Program-made: the position numbers and the translations under genes
Part shown: in pieces, positions 34,941-43,734 of the stretch
How the letters are laid out: each line of letters starts with the position of its first letter
Numbering within the stretch: the first letter of the stretch is position 1
The notes under the pieces: generated by a model
Database searches by the model: none
The model's input: the letters and a program-made list of their open reading frames with translations, nothing else
What the model was told of the DNA's origin: nothing
DNA from: Salinispirillum marinum
Lineage (GTDB): Bacteria > Pseudomonadota > Gammaproteobacteria > Pseudomonadales > Natronospirillaceae
Assembly (NCBI RefSeq): GCF_042651565.1
Contig: NZ_JBHSDF010000004.1
Length of the DNA stretch: 64,000 nt
Direction: 5' to 3' (one strand)

Positions 34941-36023
34941 ATGCACAATACGCACGATACGGACGAAATTGATTTACGTCACCTTGTACTCATCATTCTG
35001 CAAGGTTGGCGTTGGTGGGTGGGCAGCACTGTGCTTGCCATCGTCTTGGCTTTTGGCTGGCTGCTCACGCAAAAGCCATCCTATACCGCTGAATTCTCGT
35101 CTTTGCCTGTCGTCAGCCAACAATACCAACTGCTTAACAGTATTCCAGGCATGCGGCTTGACCCGGAACAGGTCATGCAAGATTTGAAAAACCGGCTGTC
35201 CAGCACACAGCACTTTGTTGCCATCGTCGGTGATCACCCGGATATTTTTTCGCTGCCAGAAAATACGACGGCACAAGAGTATTTCAATGCACAATGGCAA
35301 GTCAGTAATACCAGTGATAGCAATGAACTGTCCGTAGCCTATACCTATGGGGAAGACGAAGAGGGTGCAGTCGCTGTTAATCAATACGTCGCGTTAACTG
35401 CTGAAGGCTTGTGGCAGCAATACATAGAGCGCTTGAATACGCAAAACGTCGCATCTATTCAAGGACTAGAAGAACAACTACAGTTGTTGCAAGCAACATT
35501 GAGAGTCCGGCGGGATGAGCGTGTACAAACCCTTATCCAGGCAATAGAAATAGCGCAGGAATTGGGTATTGAAACCCCAACCACACCACAAGACTACGGG
35601 CGTCAACGTACCGGAAACGAAGTGCTGTATGCCAATGTGGGTACAGAGAATAATTCACTACCGCTCTACTTTTTGGGTTATCGCGCCTTAGACGCCGAGC
35701 GGCAGTCCATACTGGAAAACTTTGACGAAGGCCTGCTCAACAGCGACATCATTGCGACTGAAGAACAGTTGCGCCAGCTACAGCAACTGCAGCAGCACCT
35801 TGAAGCCAATACCTTTGATGCCCGAACGGGCATGGCAGGCTTGCCGCATACCGAACGTTTAGTCACTGTGCTGGAATATGCGGCACAGCCGGTACGTCCG
35901 AATGAATCGAACAAAGCGCTCATATTGGTGGCCTCGACGTTGCTCGGTGGGTTCTTTGGTCTAATGCTGGCCTTGTTGGCCCGCTTTGCGCGCAGCGTGC
36001 GGGAATACGCAGAACAACAATAG
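34941..36023 (+). CDS. wzz: Wzz-type O-antigen/polysaccharide chain-length regulator
   Basis: This 360-residue co-polymerase begins with a cytoplasmic DEIDLRHLVLIILQGW motif, followed by a first helix (WWVGSTVLAIVLAFGWLL) and a last helix near residues 325-345 (KALILVASTLLGGFFGLMLALLA) with a Pro residue just before it, as in Wzz. The periplasmic part has coiled-coil stretches (EEQLQLLQATLRVRRDER and QLRQLQQLQQHLEA). The stop TAG ends exactly at the first base of a REPIN. It sets the modal chain length, presumably of the polysaccharide made by the downstream operons. Confidence 0.85.
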   Translation: MHNTHDTDEIDLRHLVLIILQGWRWWVGSTVLAIVLAFGWLLTQKPSYTAEFSSLPVVSQQYQLLNSIPGMRLDPEQVMQDLKNRLSSTQHFVAIVGDHPDIFSLPENTTAQEYFNAQWQVSNTSDSNELSVAYTYGEDEEGAVAVNQYVALTAEGLWQQYIERLNTQNVASIQGLEEQLQLLQATLRVRRDERVQTLIQAIEIAQELGIETPTTPQDYGRQRTGNEVLYANVGTENNSLPLYFLGYRALDAERQSILENFDEGLLNSDIIATEEQLRQLQQLQQHLEANTFDARTGMAGLPHTERLVTVLEYAAQPVRPNESNKALILVASTLLGGFFGLMLALLARFARSVREYAEQQ

Positions 36024-36094
36024 TAGGAGGCCAGCCCTCTGGCCGAACATTCGCTCGGGGGGCCGAACATTCGCTCGGGGGGCCGAGCTCCTAC
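36023..36094. repeat. REPIN between convergent genes with internal 20-bp tandem duplication
   Basis: A GGCCAG-type REP at 36023-36047 is followed by two exact 20-bp copies at 36041-36060 and 36061-36080, then a short inverted end whose CTCCTAC is at 36088-36094. The wzz stop abuts one end and the TAG stop of the histidine kinase gene lies inside the other head. It may act as a two-way terminator. Confidence 0.85.
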
Positions 36095-38190
36095 GGTACG
36101 CTGACATGAACCCGCCATAAATCCCCCTCACACTGCGCGGTAAACGTGCCCCCCAAGGCCGCCACGCGCTCGCGCATGATTGACAAGCCTCTGCCGGTTC
36201 TCTCAGTTTCAGCTTCGGCCACACCATCATTATCTATCTGAATATCAAGGCCCTTCGCTGCGCCGGAAATCTTCACCGCCAGCGTGCGCGTTTGCGCATG
36301 CTTCAAGGCATTATTCACGGCCTCTCGCAACACCCGGCCTAAATGGCTGTACATCAAGGGCGACAACTCCATGGCATGCTCGGCCATATCAGCCACCCAA
36401 TCCAGTTGAATGCCTCGTTCCTGGCAGCGTTGCCGGGCTTCACGTTCCCACTCGTCAGCACTTTCAGTGAGCGAATGCGGTTCCGGGTCCATCGCTCGAA
36501 TCAGTGCCCGCATGTCCTGCATGGTATCGCGCACCAGCGTGCGGGTTTCGCCTTCGGTGGCGTGTAATAGCGTCAGCAAGCGAGCCCCTAAATCATCATG
36601 TAAATCCCGCCGAATGCGTTGCCGCTCACCCGCCGCACCATGATCACGCGCTTCATGAGCTTGATAGACCAAATCGAACAAACGCAATATATAGTGCGCA
36701 GCACGCACGTCATCCTGGTTAAACAAACGTGCACCCCGGTTGGGCAGGCGCATCCCAATAGGCTGGGTTAGGCGTGCATCGTGCACCCAGAGCCACTCGC
36801 CCGATGCTTTAATGATGGTGCCCGCTGCACCGATTTCCTGCGCCAGTTCCGCATCACCCCGTTGCTGCTCCAGGGGCACAAAAACCTGCTGCAAGGCGGC
36901 AACTAACGCAGGTTCGAGTTGGGTTGGGGCTTCGGCACGCAGCAATTCAGGCAAGGCTTTGTTCATCCAGTCGGCTTTTAGCTGCGCGCCATTCAGCCCC
37001 AAGCGCCGCCACACCCATTGGCGCGCCGGGAAATACAACCAGCCAATCACCGCCGCCGACACCGCCAATGAAGCGCTGGGGGTAAGCGACAGTAGCCAAA
37101 TGAGCACCAAGTCCAGGGCGATCACCGCCAAACCGCCCAGCGTCCATGACCACAAGTACAAACTCCACTGTTCCAGTGCGAACAACCGGTAGCGCAATAC
37201 CCCAAACGCCACGCCGATGTACAAAAATAAAAAAGTAGAGAGCAGCAACCCCTGTGATGTCGTTGGCGTCTCACCGTAAGCCATTGGCACCAGCATAAAA
37301 GCAGTAAAAAACACCGTACCGGCTATCAACGAGAGTTGCAGCCAACGCAAAATAGCGCGTTCGGCGGGCGACTGACGCGTACGAAACCATTGCCAGATGG
37401 TGCCTACTAAGCCCGCGGTAAAAATCAGCAAAATCCATGCGTGGAAGGCAATGCCAATGTTATTGATCCATTGGCCGATGTTGTTGATCACACTCAGGCC
37501 ACCAATCAACACAAACACCCGAACCATGGTGGTGTGTTTCGGTAAGCGTTTCGGGTAGACCCACAACAGCCCGGACAAAGCCACCACAAAGATCATTGCC
37601 CCGGTATGGTTGAAGAACGACAGCACGCGCCACAGCGTGCCGTCGATAAACAATTCACGGGTACTGTAGACAGAAGCAGCAATCGCCGACATGGCGTAGC
37701 CGATGCCAGTGGCAGTGAACAGCCGCAAGGCTAAGTCACTGGGTTTGACCGACCACACCACCCCACAAATGGCCAGTGCAATCAACGCGCAACTCCATTG
37801 CAGCCAGAACAGCCAGGGCAGGTCGGTCAATTGTCGTGTTTCGGGTGCCAGTTCTACCTTTTCACCGGAGGTCAGTACTACCCGGATACCGGTCTGTTGG
37901 AGTACATCGTGCAATGCGCCGACTTCGGCAATCAGTGCGTTGTAGCGCGTAAAGGTGCCCATTAAATCGGGCTCTTCTATCACCCATTCCGGGCGGGCCA
38001 ACCAGCGTTGAGTGTCCGTCTGGAACGCGGTGACCTCAGTCGGTGGTTGATTGGGCGAAAGCCATAATAGCCGGTGGTCAGCGCGCCACTGCGCTTGGGT
38101 TATGGGTAAGGATAATGCCAGCCACAGCATAAAGCCGCCGAGGGCCACCACACCCATCAAACAGAGTTGGATTCGTAATCGCATGGTCAT
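36091..38190 (-). CDS. Membrane sensor histidine kinase (HisKA_3 / NarL-type)
   Basis: About 699 residues from the ATG at 38190 (a longer frame reaches 38244). After an N-terminal helix and a periplasmic segment (about residues 30-130) come seven or more membrane helices (about 130-390), then a GAF-like or linker region and a HisKA_3 dimerisation domain, ERQRIRRDLHDDLGARLL, whose His is the phosphorylation site. A HATPase domain follows (LREAVNNALKHAQTR, then TGRGLSIMRERVAALGG). It partners the divergent LuxR-type regulator. The signal is unknown. Its final codon TAG is supplied by the REP head at 36091-36094. Confidence 0.88.
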   Translation of the reverse strand: MTMRLRIQLCLMGVVALGGFMLWLALSLPITQAQWRADHRLLWLSPNQPPTEVTAFQTDTQRWLARPEWVIEEPDLMGTFTRYNALIAEVGALHDVLQQTGIRVVLTSGEKVELAPETRQLTDLPWLFWLQWSCALIALAICGVVWSVKPSDLALRLFTATGIGYAMSAIAASVYSTRELFIDGTLWRVLSFFNHTGAMIFVVALSGLLWVYPKRLPKHTTMVRVFVLIGGLSVINNIGQWINNIGIAFHAWILLIFTAGLVGTIWQWFRTRQSPAERAILRWLQLSLIAGTVFFTAFMLVPMAYGETPTTSQGLLLSTFLFLYIGVAFGVLRYRLFALEQWSLYLWSWTLGGLAVIALDLVLIWLLSLTPSASLAVSAAVIGWLYFPARQWVWRRLGLNGAQLKADWMNKALPELLRAEAPTQLEPALVAALQQVFVPLEQQRGDAELAQEIGAAGTIIKASGEWLWVHDARLTQPIGMRLPNRGARLFNQDDVRAAHYILRLFDLVYQAHEARDHGAAGERQRIRRDLHDDLGARLLTLLHATEGETRTLVRDTMQDMRALIRAMDPEPHSLTESADEWEREARQRCQERGIQLDWVADMAEHAMELSPLMYSHLGRVLREAVNNALKHAQTRTLAVKISGAAKGLDIQIDNDGVAEAETERTGRGLSIMRERVAALGGTFTAQCEGDLWRVHVSVP

Positions 38191-38269
38191 CTTGCAGTGC
38201 CTTGTTTTTCTTATTGTGCCTATAATGGCAATTCCAACCGACATTGTCAGTGCTTAAGTAGGCAGAATT

Positions 38270-38920
38270 ATGACGGAATCTGTGACACCGCCAGCCATCC
38301 CGCACCACATATTGATCGTGGAAGACCACCCCGAGGTGTGTCAAACTTTACGTGCCGACAGCCGAATCGCCTTCCCCGGATGCCACATTCTTACCGCTGA
38401 AACTTTGCAAAAAGCCCAAACCTTGTGCGCCCACAGCACCTTCGACCTCATCTTACTGGACATCGGCCTTCCGGATGGTGAAGGCACGGAAGTTCTGCGC
38501 AAACCTGGCGTGCCGGAACAGACCACCGTGGTCGTTACTACCTTATTCGATGACGATGAGCACCTGTTCGAGGCCCTGCGTTTGGGGGCGCTAGGCTATC
38601 TTCTGAAGGACGACACCGGCACCGACATGGTCGAAGCCTTGCAAGGTATTCTGGCCGGGCGACCGCCGTTGTCACCCAGCATCGCCAAACGCATTTTGCA
38701 GTCTTTTGCGCCCAAGCCGACGCAACACATGTTGTCGCCGCGTGAAGAAGAAGTGCTGATTCTCATCAGCCGGGGCTACAGTGCACGCGAAGCGGCGCAA
38801 GCGCTCGCGGTATCGGCCCATACCGTGGCGGACTATGTGAAGTCGGTGTATCGGAAGTTGCACATCAATAATCGCGCTGAAGCCACCGCAGAAGCGATGC
38901 GGCGCGGGTTGTTGCGCTAG
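38270..38920 (+). CDS. LuxR/NarL-family response regulator
   Basis: The 216-residue regulator has a receiver domain with acidic pocket E18-D19, phospho-acceptor D64 (LILLDIGLPDG) and conserved K113 (GYLLKDD), then a LuxR-type helix-turn-helix (LSPREEEVLILISRGYSARE, followed by VADYVKSVYRKLHINNRAEA). It is divergent from the histidine kinase gene, 79 bases apart, and is presumably phosphorylated by it. Its target genes are unknown; the barrel/lipoprotein pair downstream is one candidate. Confidence 0.9.
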   Translation: MTESVTPPAIPHHILIVEDHPEVCQTLRADSRIAFPGCHILTAETLQKAQTLCAHSTFDLILLDIGLPDGEGTEVLRKPGVPEQTTVVVTTLFDDDEHLFEALRLGALGYLLKDDTGTDMVEALQGILAGRPPLSPSIAKRILQSFAPKPTQHMLSPREEEVLILISRGYSAREAAQALAVSAHTVADYVKSVYRKLHINNRAEATAEAMRRGLLR

Positions 38921-38941
38921 AGGTTGTTATTTCAAGAAAGT

Positions 38942-39010
38942 AATTTACCAAGTACCAGGTGTAAATTGTCGATTTTTTGCTCTGGTAAATTCATGCAATT
39001 GGTCTATAGT
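38942..39010 (+). promoter_or_regulatory. Inverted repeat and -10-like element upstream of the barrel gene
   Basis: AATTTACCA at 38942-38950 and TGGTAAATT at 38983-38991 form a perfect 9-bp inverted repeat with 32 bases between. TATAGT at 39005-39010 is a plausible -10 element, with a weak CTGGTA at 38982-38987 as -35 overlapping one arm, which would suit an operator. The regulator is unknown. Confidence 0.4.
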
Positions 39011-39039
39011 AAAAGCACCAGTAAAAAAGGAGCAAATCC

Positions 39040-40485
39040 ATGTACCGTGCCTTGTTAAGTGGCGTTACCGTCGCCGTGTTATGCAGTCAGGCTTTCGCAT
39101 CCAACCCACATTACATGCCCGGTGGCCCCGCTACCACAGTAGGTGGATTGTCCAATTCCAAAATCAGCAGCTCTGGTTACTACAACCCTGCTGCAACTTA
39201 CATCAACACCAATACCGTACGTTTCCAAGTGGCCGATGTCACTGGTGGTCTTGATTTGCGTGGCCTGGGCAGTTTTCTGCAACTGGGTGAGGACTTAGGC
39301 GACAGCGTAGACCGGTTTCAAGATCGGTTAGACGAATTTCAAGACGATAACAATGACAGCCCAGACATCAACTTGGTGTTGGATTCCGTAGACGATCTTG
39401 AATCTACTCTGAACAATGGCATCCAGCGACTAGAAGAACAGTTCTCGTTTACCCCTGCGCTGTTGGCCTCAATGCCTCTATTGCCCTTGCAGTTGAATAC
39501 CCCTTGGTTGGACGGGCCGGTATCGGTCGGTGTTTCTTTCCTGGCCGGTGGACGAGGCAGCATTTTACACAGCAATGTTGAATTCAACATTGACGAAGAC
39601 GCACTAACAGACTCAGATGCGGAAATTGAACCCGGTGATTTCATTTCAACCGCGTCATCGTTGTACATGAAAACCGGTCGCGCGTGGAATTTCAGCTTGG
39701 GTTATGCCCAACCTGTTCCATTCATTAACCTCGGCGGTGCCGAGTTGGTGATAGGTGGTCGTGGTAATCTAATCATGGCTAACTTACACAAACAGATGTA
39801 CCCATTATCTGAGCTGATCAGCGAAGCCACCAGTGACGATGGCGATGTCGATGCCTACATTCAAATGGTGCAAGATGACGCCATGGAAGGATTGTCCGAA
39901 GGTGACCTGACCATGAGTTTTGGTTTGGACGCGGGTCTTATCGTTCAGTGGGCCGATGCACACGTTGGCCTAGCCGTCGCCAACATCAATTCGCCCAGCG
40001 TCACCTACAACACCATTGGTTTTGATTGTGCCGATTTACCCACCGAGCGTGAACGAAACGGCTGCTACCACGCCGACTTCTTTACCTCAAGCGGTAAAAT
40101 TGCGGCAACGGAAGAACACGTCATGGCACCACGGGTAACGGTAGATGCCGGATACCAGTTCCTGAATAACAACATCGCCATCGGTGGTTCAGTGGACGTA
40201 TTGCCCGGTACAGACTTATTCGGTGACAACAGCCAGAACGTGGGTGCGGCGGTCTTGTTGCAGCCCAATGCCTGGTACTGGCCACGCGCCCGTTTAGGTT
40301 TCTCGAAAGATCTGGAAGACATGGACCCAACAACTGTAGCGCTGGGCCTGAGCTTCTTTAACGTATTGCAAATAGACCAGTCGGTCACCGCTACCTTTGG
40401 CGACTTGTTCGCCGACGAAACGGTAGACCAAATGAACGCCCTGCGTGGCTTCAAAACCAACATAGCGTTGAACGTTTCGTTCTAA
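39040..40485 (+). CDS. Outer-membrane beta-barrel protein, TraF_2-like (FadL/PF13729-type)
   Basis: This 481-residue protein has a signal peptide (VLCSQAFA), an N-terminal YYNPAAT segment similar to the NPA motif of TraF_2-type barrels, a long coiled insert (GEDLGDSVDRFQDRLDEFQ), and many alternating strands ending in an aromatic residue (ALNVSF). The family name TraF_2 comes from a conjugation protein, but nothing else here suggests conjugation. It starts a two-gene operon with the lipoprotein gene that follows after 22 bases. Its ribosome site is AAGGAG. Function is unknown; transport of a hydrophobic compound is a possible role by analogy. Confidence 0.72.
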   Translation: MYRALLSGVTVAVLCSQAFASNPHYMPGGPATTVGGLSNSKISSSGYYNPAATYINTNTVRFQVADVTGGLDLRGLGSFLQLGEDLGDSVDRFQDRLDEFQDDNNDSPDINLVLDSVDDLESTLNNGIQRLEEQFSFTPALLASMPLLPLQLNTPWLDGPVSVGVSFLAGGRGSILHSNVEFNIDEDALTDSDAEIEPGDFISTASSLYMKTGRAWNFSLGYAQPVPFINLGGAELVIGGRGNLIMANLHKQMYPLSELISEATSDDGDVDAYIQMVQDDAMEGLSEGDLTMSFGLDAGLIVQWADAHVGLAVANINSPSVTYNTIGFDCADLPTERERNGCYHADFFTSSGKIAATEEHVMAPRVTVDAGYQFLNNNIAIGGSVDVLPGTDLFGDNSQNVGAAVLLQPNAWYWPRARLGFSKDLEDMDPTTVALGLSFFNVLQIDQSVTATFGDLFADETVDQMNALRGFKTNIALNVSF

Positions 40486-40507
40486 GTGGCCGATTGAGGA
40501 GAATATT

Positions 40508-42187
40508 ATGAACGCTTTAATGAAAACATTACCCATGGTAATTGCTGCAGCCACACTGGTGGCCTGTAACGCCGAACAAGACGGCGGCGGCAATAAAGCC
40601 CAAAATATGAACGGCCAAGCGGTGGATGGTCGTATCGCCAATGGCTTGGTGTTTGTGGATCGCAACGGGAACGGAAAGTGGGACCCGGCGATTGAAGCTT
40701 CTGCCCGGACAGATTCACAAGGTTTTTTCAGTTTTAATCCCGGTGATCCAGAAGCTACACCTGCCGTGCCCGCTGTTGATTACTGTTCTTTGCCGAACAG
40801 TGATCCCTTAACCCGTCACTGCTTGGAATATTCAACAAACAGCAGCAGCGCGCAAATCATCATTACCGGTGGTGTCGATATTTCGACCGGTGAGCGTCTA
40901 AAGGCGGCTATGGCGTTAGGCACCTCTCTAACGGATGCCCGTGCTACGAGTGCGACTGAAATGAAGCGCATATCGCCCATCAGCACGTTGTTGAATGCTG
41001 TTACATCGGCCAGTGACCGTGAAGCCATATTGGAAGCTATTGCCGGTAGTGGTGCCAACGAAAATGATGTTCTGCGAACTGACTTCTCGACCGCCAGCGA
41101 TGCAAATCAACGTCGTATGCTCGCGAATGCTGTAATCATCGTGTCGTTACAAAATTTGGTTAACGATGTGAAAGGGGAGGGTTCGGACGATAGAACGCCT
41201 GCTCAGCGCCAACAAGACGTTGCTAAAGCTATAGCTCAGAGTATAGCCTCAGGTGACAACTTGCTGGATAACCCTACCGCATTGAATACATTTATGACGA
41301 ATCAATTAACCGGTACGGGTGTTGATTCAGCTCAAATAACCCGAGCGCAAGCCAGTGCTAACGCTGTACGTACTGCATTGAAGAAGATTGAAGACGCACC
41401 GGATAGCACCAATATGGCGGCACGCATTCGTACTGCAGAGGTTGTATTTCAACTGGCGCGTCGGTCAGCCGTAAGCAATGATGCTGATGCAACAACTCGA
41501 ATTGGTGAAATTGACGATACAGTACTGAACACGATCACAACTGAAATTGGGAATTTAGGAAGTGGCCAAGATTTAGACGTGCAAGGCTTTACTGACACCA
41601 TTAAATCACAAAACTTGGGTACTGCGGATTTTGCTGCTGCCCGCCAAAGTGCTGCATTGAGTGCATTGCCTGATGAGGCAGAATGGAACGATACATGGCG
41701 TGTCTTCGAAGTAGATCGCTCAACCATCGAAGAAGGAGATGGTGACGATATTAATTTAGACGACAGCTATTTCGCCTTCTATTTAGGTGGTGATGAAAAC
41801 GGAGGCCCGATTAGAGCCTGTTTCAATGTCGTTTATAAAGAAGGTGTTGAGGCGGATAACGACTTTGATTTGAACAAGCAGTTTGTCAGCGGTAACTGGG
41901 ACAAAATTTCAGATGCCCGCTTGGCGATTGAATTGACTTGGTCGAAATTCACTCGTGATGGTCAAATGGTTTATCTGGGCAATCAGGCTCGAAATACGGC
42001 GCCACAAACAGGCAACTTTGATGTTTTCCAATTATCACATGATGGTGATGACGCTGAAGGCAGCATCAAAGAAACAGTGTTGTTGGATACCACGCTGACA
42101 TCTCGCCTGAACGACCAAGACACAGTGCCTTTGAACAACGAAGGCTGTGAGGCAATACACAACGTATTGTTCCCTGCTGCTACCTAA
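40508..42187 (+). CDS. Lipoprotein of unknown function with EF-hand/SdrD-like motif (559 aa)
   Basis: The protein begins with a lipobox (ATLVACNAEQ) after a short hydrophobic stretch; GAGGAGA precedes the ATG at 40508. Near the N-terminus the phrase VDGRIANGLVFVDRNGNGKWDP contains a calcium-binding-like DxNxNGxxD loop. The middle is helix-rich, and the C-terminal part is a beta domain with two cysteines. I do not recognise the family. It is co-transcribed with the barrel protein and followed by a strong terminator. Confidence 0.68.
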   Translation: MNALMKTLPMVIAAATLVACNAEQDGGGNKAQNMNGQAVDGRIANGLVFVDRNGNGKWDPAIEASARTDSQGFFSFNPGDPEATPAVPAVDYCSLPNSDPLTRHCLEYSTNSSSAQIIITGGVDISTGERLKAAMALGTSLTDARATSATEMKRISPISTLLNAVTSASDREAILEAIAGSGANENDVLRTDFSTASDANQRRMLANAVIIVSLQNLVNDVKGEGSDDRTPAQRQQDVAKAIAQSIASGDNLLDNPTALNTFMTNQLTGTGVDSAQITRAQASANAVRTALKKIEDAPDSTNMAARIRTAEVVFQLARRSAVSNDADATTRIGEIDDTVLNTITTEIGNLGSGQDLDVQGFTDTIKSQNLGTADFAAARQSAALSALPDEAEWNDTWRVFEVDRSTIEEGDGDDINLDDSYFAFYLGGDENGGPIRACFNVVYKEGVEADNDFDLNKQFVSGNWDKISDARLAIELTWSKFTRDGQMVYLGNQARNTAPQTGNFDVFQLSHDGDDAEGSIKETVLLDTTLTSRLNDQDTVPLNNEGCEAIHNVLFPAAT

Positions 42188-42207
42188 TAGAGCCTAGCAG
42201 ATCGACC

Positions 42208-42235
42208 AAAAGGCGACCTACGGGTCGCCTTTTTT
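42208..42235 (+). terminator. Intrinsic terminator after the barrel/lipoprotein operon
   Basis: AGGCGACC at 42211-42218 and GGTCGCCT at 42223-42230 form a perfect 8-bp stem with a TACG loop, preceded by A residues and followed by five or more T residues. This is a textbook intrinsic terminator, 20 bases after the stop at 42187. Confidence 0.93.
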
Positions 42236-42263
42236 GTACCCCGCTGAACACCAGAAAAAAATC

Positions 42264-42309
42264 TTGCGAATTCTGTCGTGTCGCCGTAACATCCGTTCAT
42301 CATTTGAAC
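42264..42309 (+). promoter_or_regulatory. Promoter of the ugd leader and GTTCA-N5-TGAAC inverted repeat
   Basis: TTGCGA at 42264-42269 and TAACAT at 42287-42292 are 17 bases apart, a good sigma-70 arrangement. The inverted repeat GTTCA (42295-42299) / TGAAC (42305-42309) starts at the expected transcription start. The same three elements with the same spacing are at 46317-46362. Confidence 0.68.
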
Positions 42310-42314
42310 ACTTT

Positions 42315-42352
42315 TGGGGATGCCCTCGTTACAAGGTAGGGCGGTAGCGCAT
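42315..42352 (+). promoter_or_regulatory. JUMPstart/ops element upstream of ugd
   Basis: GGGCGGTAGCGC at 42339-42350 is the ops core (GGCGGTAG), preceded by a conserved leader of about 25 bases ending in ACAAGGTA, as in JUMPstart sequences upstream of polysaccharide operons. It recruits RfaH to the elongating polymerase. It lies about 80 bases before the ugd start, in the transcribed leader of the promoter at 42264-42292. Confidence 0.82.
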
Positions 42353-42428
42353 CTAACGCGCTAACACTTCTCTGGCGCTCGCCAATGCTTCTCAACCACT
42401 CAGGCAAACCACGCACAGGAACGCTTCC

Positions 42429-43595
42429 ATGAAAATTGCCGTTGCAGGAACCGGCTATGTCGGCCTTTCAAACGCCATGTTGTTGGCCCAACATAATGAA
42501 GTGGTGGCACTGGACATCGTGCCCGAAAAAATTGAACTCTTGAACAATAAGCGTTCACCCATTGTCGACACAGAAATTGAAGACTTCCTGAAAAACAAAG
42601 CACTGAATTTTCGGGCCACCCTGAACAAGGAAGAAGCGTACAAAGGGGCAGACTTCGTCATCATCGCAACACCGACCGATTACGACCCCGAAACCAACTA
42701 CTTCAACACCCGCAGCGTAGAAGCCGTCATCAAAGATGTTATCGCGATTAACCCCAACGCGGTGATGGTCATAAAATCCACCGTACCCGTCGGCTACACC
42801 AAAGAAATGCGTGCTGAACTCGGCACCGAAAACCTCATGTTTTCACCCGAATTCCTGCGCGAAGGCAAAGCGCTGTACGACAACCTGTACCCTTCGCGCA
42901 TCATTGTCGGTGAGCGCACCGAGCGCGCCGCTACTTTTGCGAACCTCTTGAAACAGGGTGCCATCAAACAAGACGTGCCCACGCTGTTCACCGACAGCAC
43001 GGAAGCCGAAGCCATAAAATTATTTTCTAACACCTACCTCGCCATGCGGGTCGCGTATTTTAACGAGTTGGATTCATACGCTGAAACGCACGGCCTCAGC
43101 ACCAAACAAATCATCGAGGGGGTAGGGCTAGACCCACGTATTGGTAGCCACTACAACAACCCCTCGTTTGGCTACGGCGGCTACTGCCTGCCAAAAGACA
43201 CCAAACAGCTACTCGCCAACTACCAGGACGTACCCAGTAACATCATTCGCGCCATTGTAGACGCCAACACCACCCGGAAAGACTTCATCGCCAGCAGTAT
43301 TTTGAAACGTAACCCCAAAGTGGTGGGGGTGTACCGGCTAGTCATGAAAACCGGCTCCGACAACTTCCGTGCGTCCGCTATCCAGGGTGTGATGAAACGG
43401 TTGAAAGCCAAAGGTGTTGAAGTGGTGATTTACGAACCCGTTTTCCAGGAAGACACCTTCTTTAACTCGCGGGTCATTCGTAGTCTTGACGAATTCAAGC
43501 GTATGTCCGACGTCATCGTCGCCAACCGGCTTTCTGATGCTATCCGTGACGTCGAGCACAAAGTGTACACCCGCGACCTGTTCGGCAGCGATTGA
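42429..43595 (+). CDS. ugd: UDP-glucose 6-dehydrogenase
   Basis: The enzyme oxidises UDP-glucose to UDP-glucuronate. The 388-residue protein begins with the Rossmann motif GTGYVG at about residues 7-12 and has the middle motif STVPVGYT and the catalytic-cysteine motif YGGYCLPKD near residues 239-247. It is of normal length for a single-domain Ugd. It is the first gene after the JUMPstart leader and is separated from the UDP-glucuronate epimerase gene by a block of REP elements and toxin-antitoxin-like genes. Confidence 0.93.
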   Translation: MKIAVAGTGYVGLSNAMLLAQHNEVVALDIVPEKIELLNNKRSPIVDTEIEDFLKNKALNFRATLNKEEAYKGADFVIIATPTDYDPETNYFNTRSVEAVIKDVIAINPNAVMVIKSTVPVGYTKEMRAELGTENLMFSPEFLREGKALYDNLYPSRIIVGERTERAATFANLLKQGAIKQDVPTLFTDSTEAEAIKLFSNTYLAMRVAYFNELDSYAETHGLSTKQIIEGVGLDPRIGSHYNNPSFGYGGYCLPKDTKQLLANYQDVPSNIIRAIVDANTTRKDFIASSILKRNPKVVGVYRLVMKTGSDNFRASAIQGVMKRLKAKGVEVVIYEPVFQEDTFFNSRVIRSLDEFKRMSDVIVANRLSDAIRDVEHKVYTRDLFGSD

Positions 43596-43616
43596 CCGCA
43601 CGAACCCTATATTCGC

Positions 43617-43708
43617 GTAGGAGCGCAGCCCCCTGCGCGAACCCCTACCCGTAGGAGCACAACCCTCTGCGCGAAACCTATCCGTAGGAGCGCAGCCCCC
43701 TGCGCGAA
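43617..43708 (+). repeat. Three tandem REPs, GCGCAG-stem type
   Basis: Direct copies at 43617-43641, 43651-43675 and 43684-43708 share the GTAGGAG head; the first and third have stem GCGCAG/CTGCGC and loop CCCC, and the middle one is a variant. All point the same way, with a period of about 33, unlike the inverted pairs near the RAYT gene. They follow ugd and precede the HI0074/MNT genes. Confidence 0.88.
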
Positions 43709-43734
43709 CCCCTACTCAGCACTCAGGCAGAAAA

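Noticed and set aside
39040..40485. Conjugation (TraF) system
   Set aside because: The barrel only shares a family name with plasmid TraF-type proteins; no other transfer genes, relaxase or origin are nearby.
42188..42428. Small coding genes in the ugd leader
   Set aside because: Open frames there are short and lack ribosome sites; the region is explained by the terminator, promoter and JUMPstart elements.
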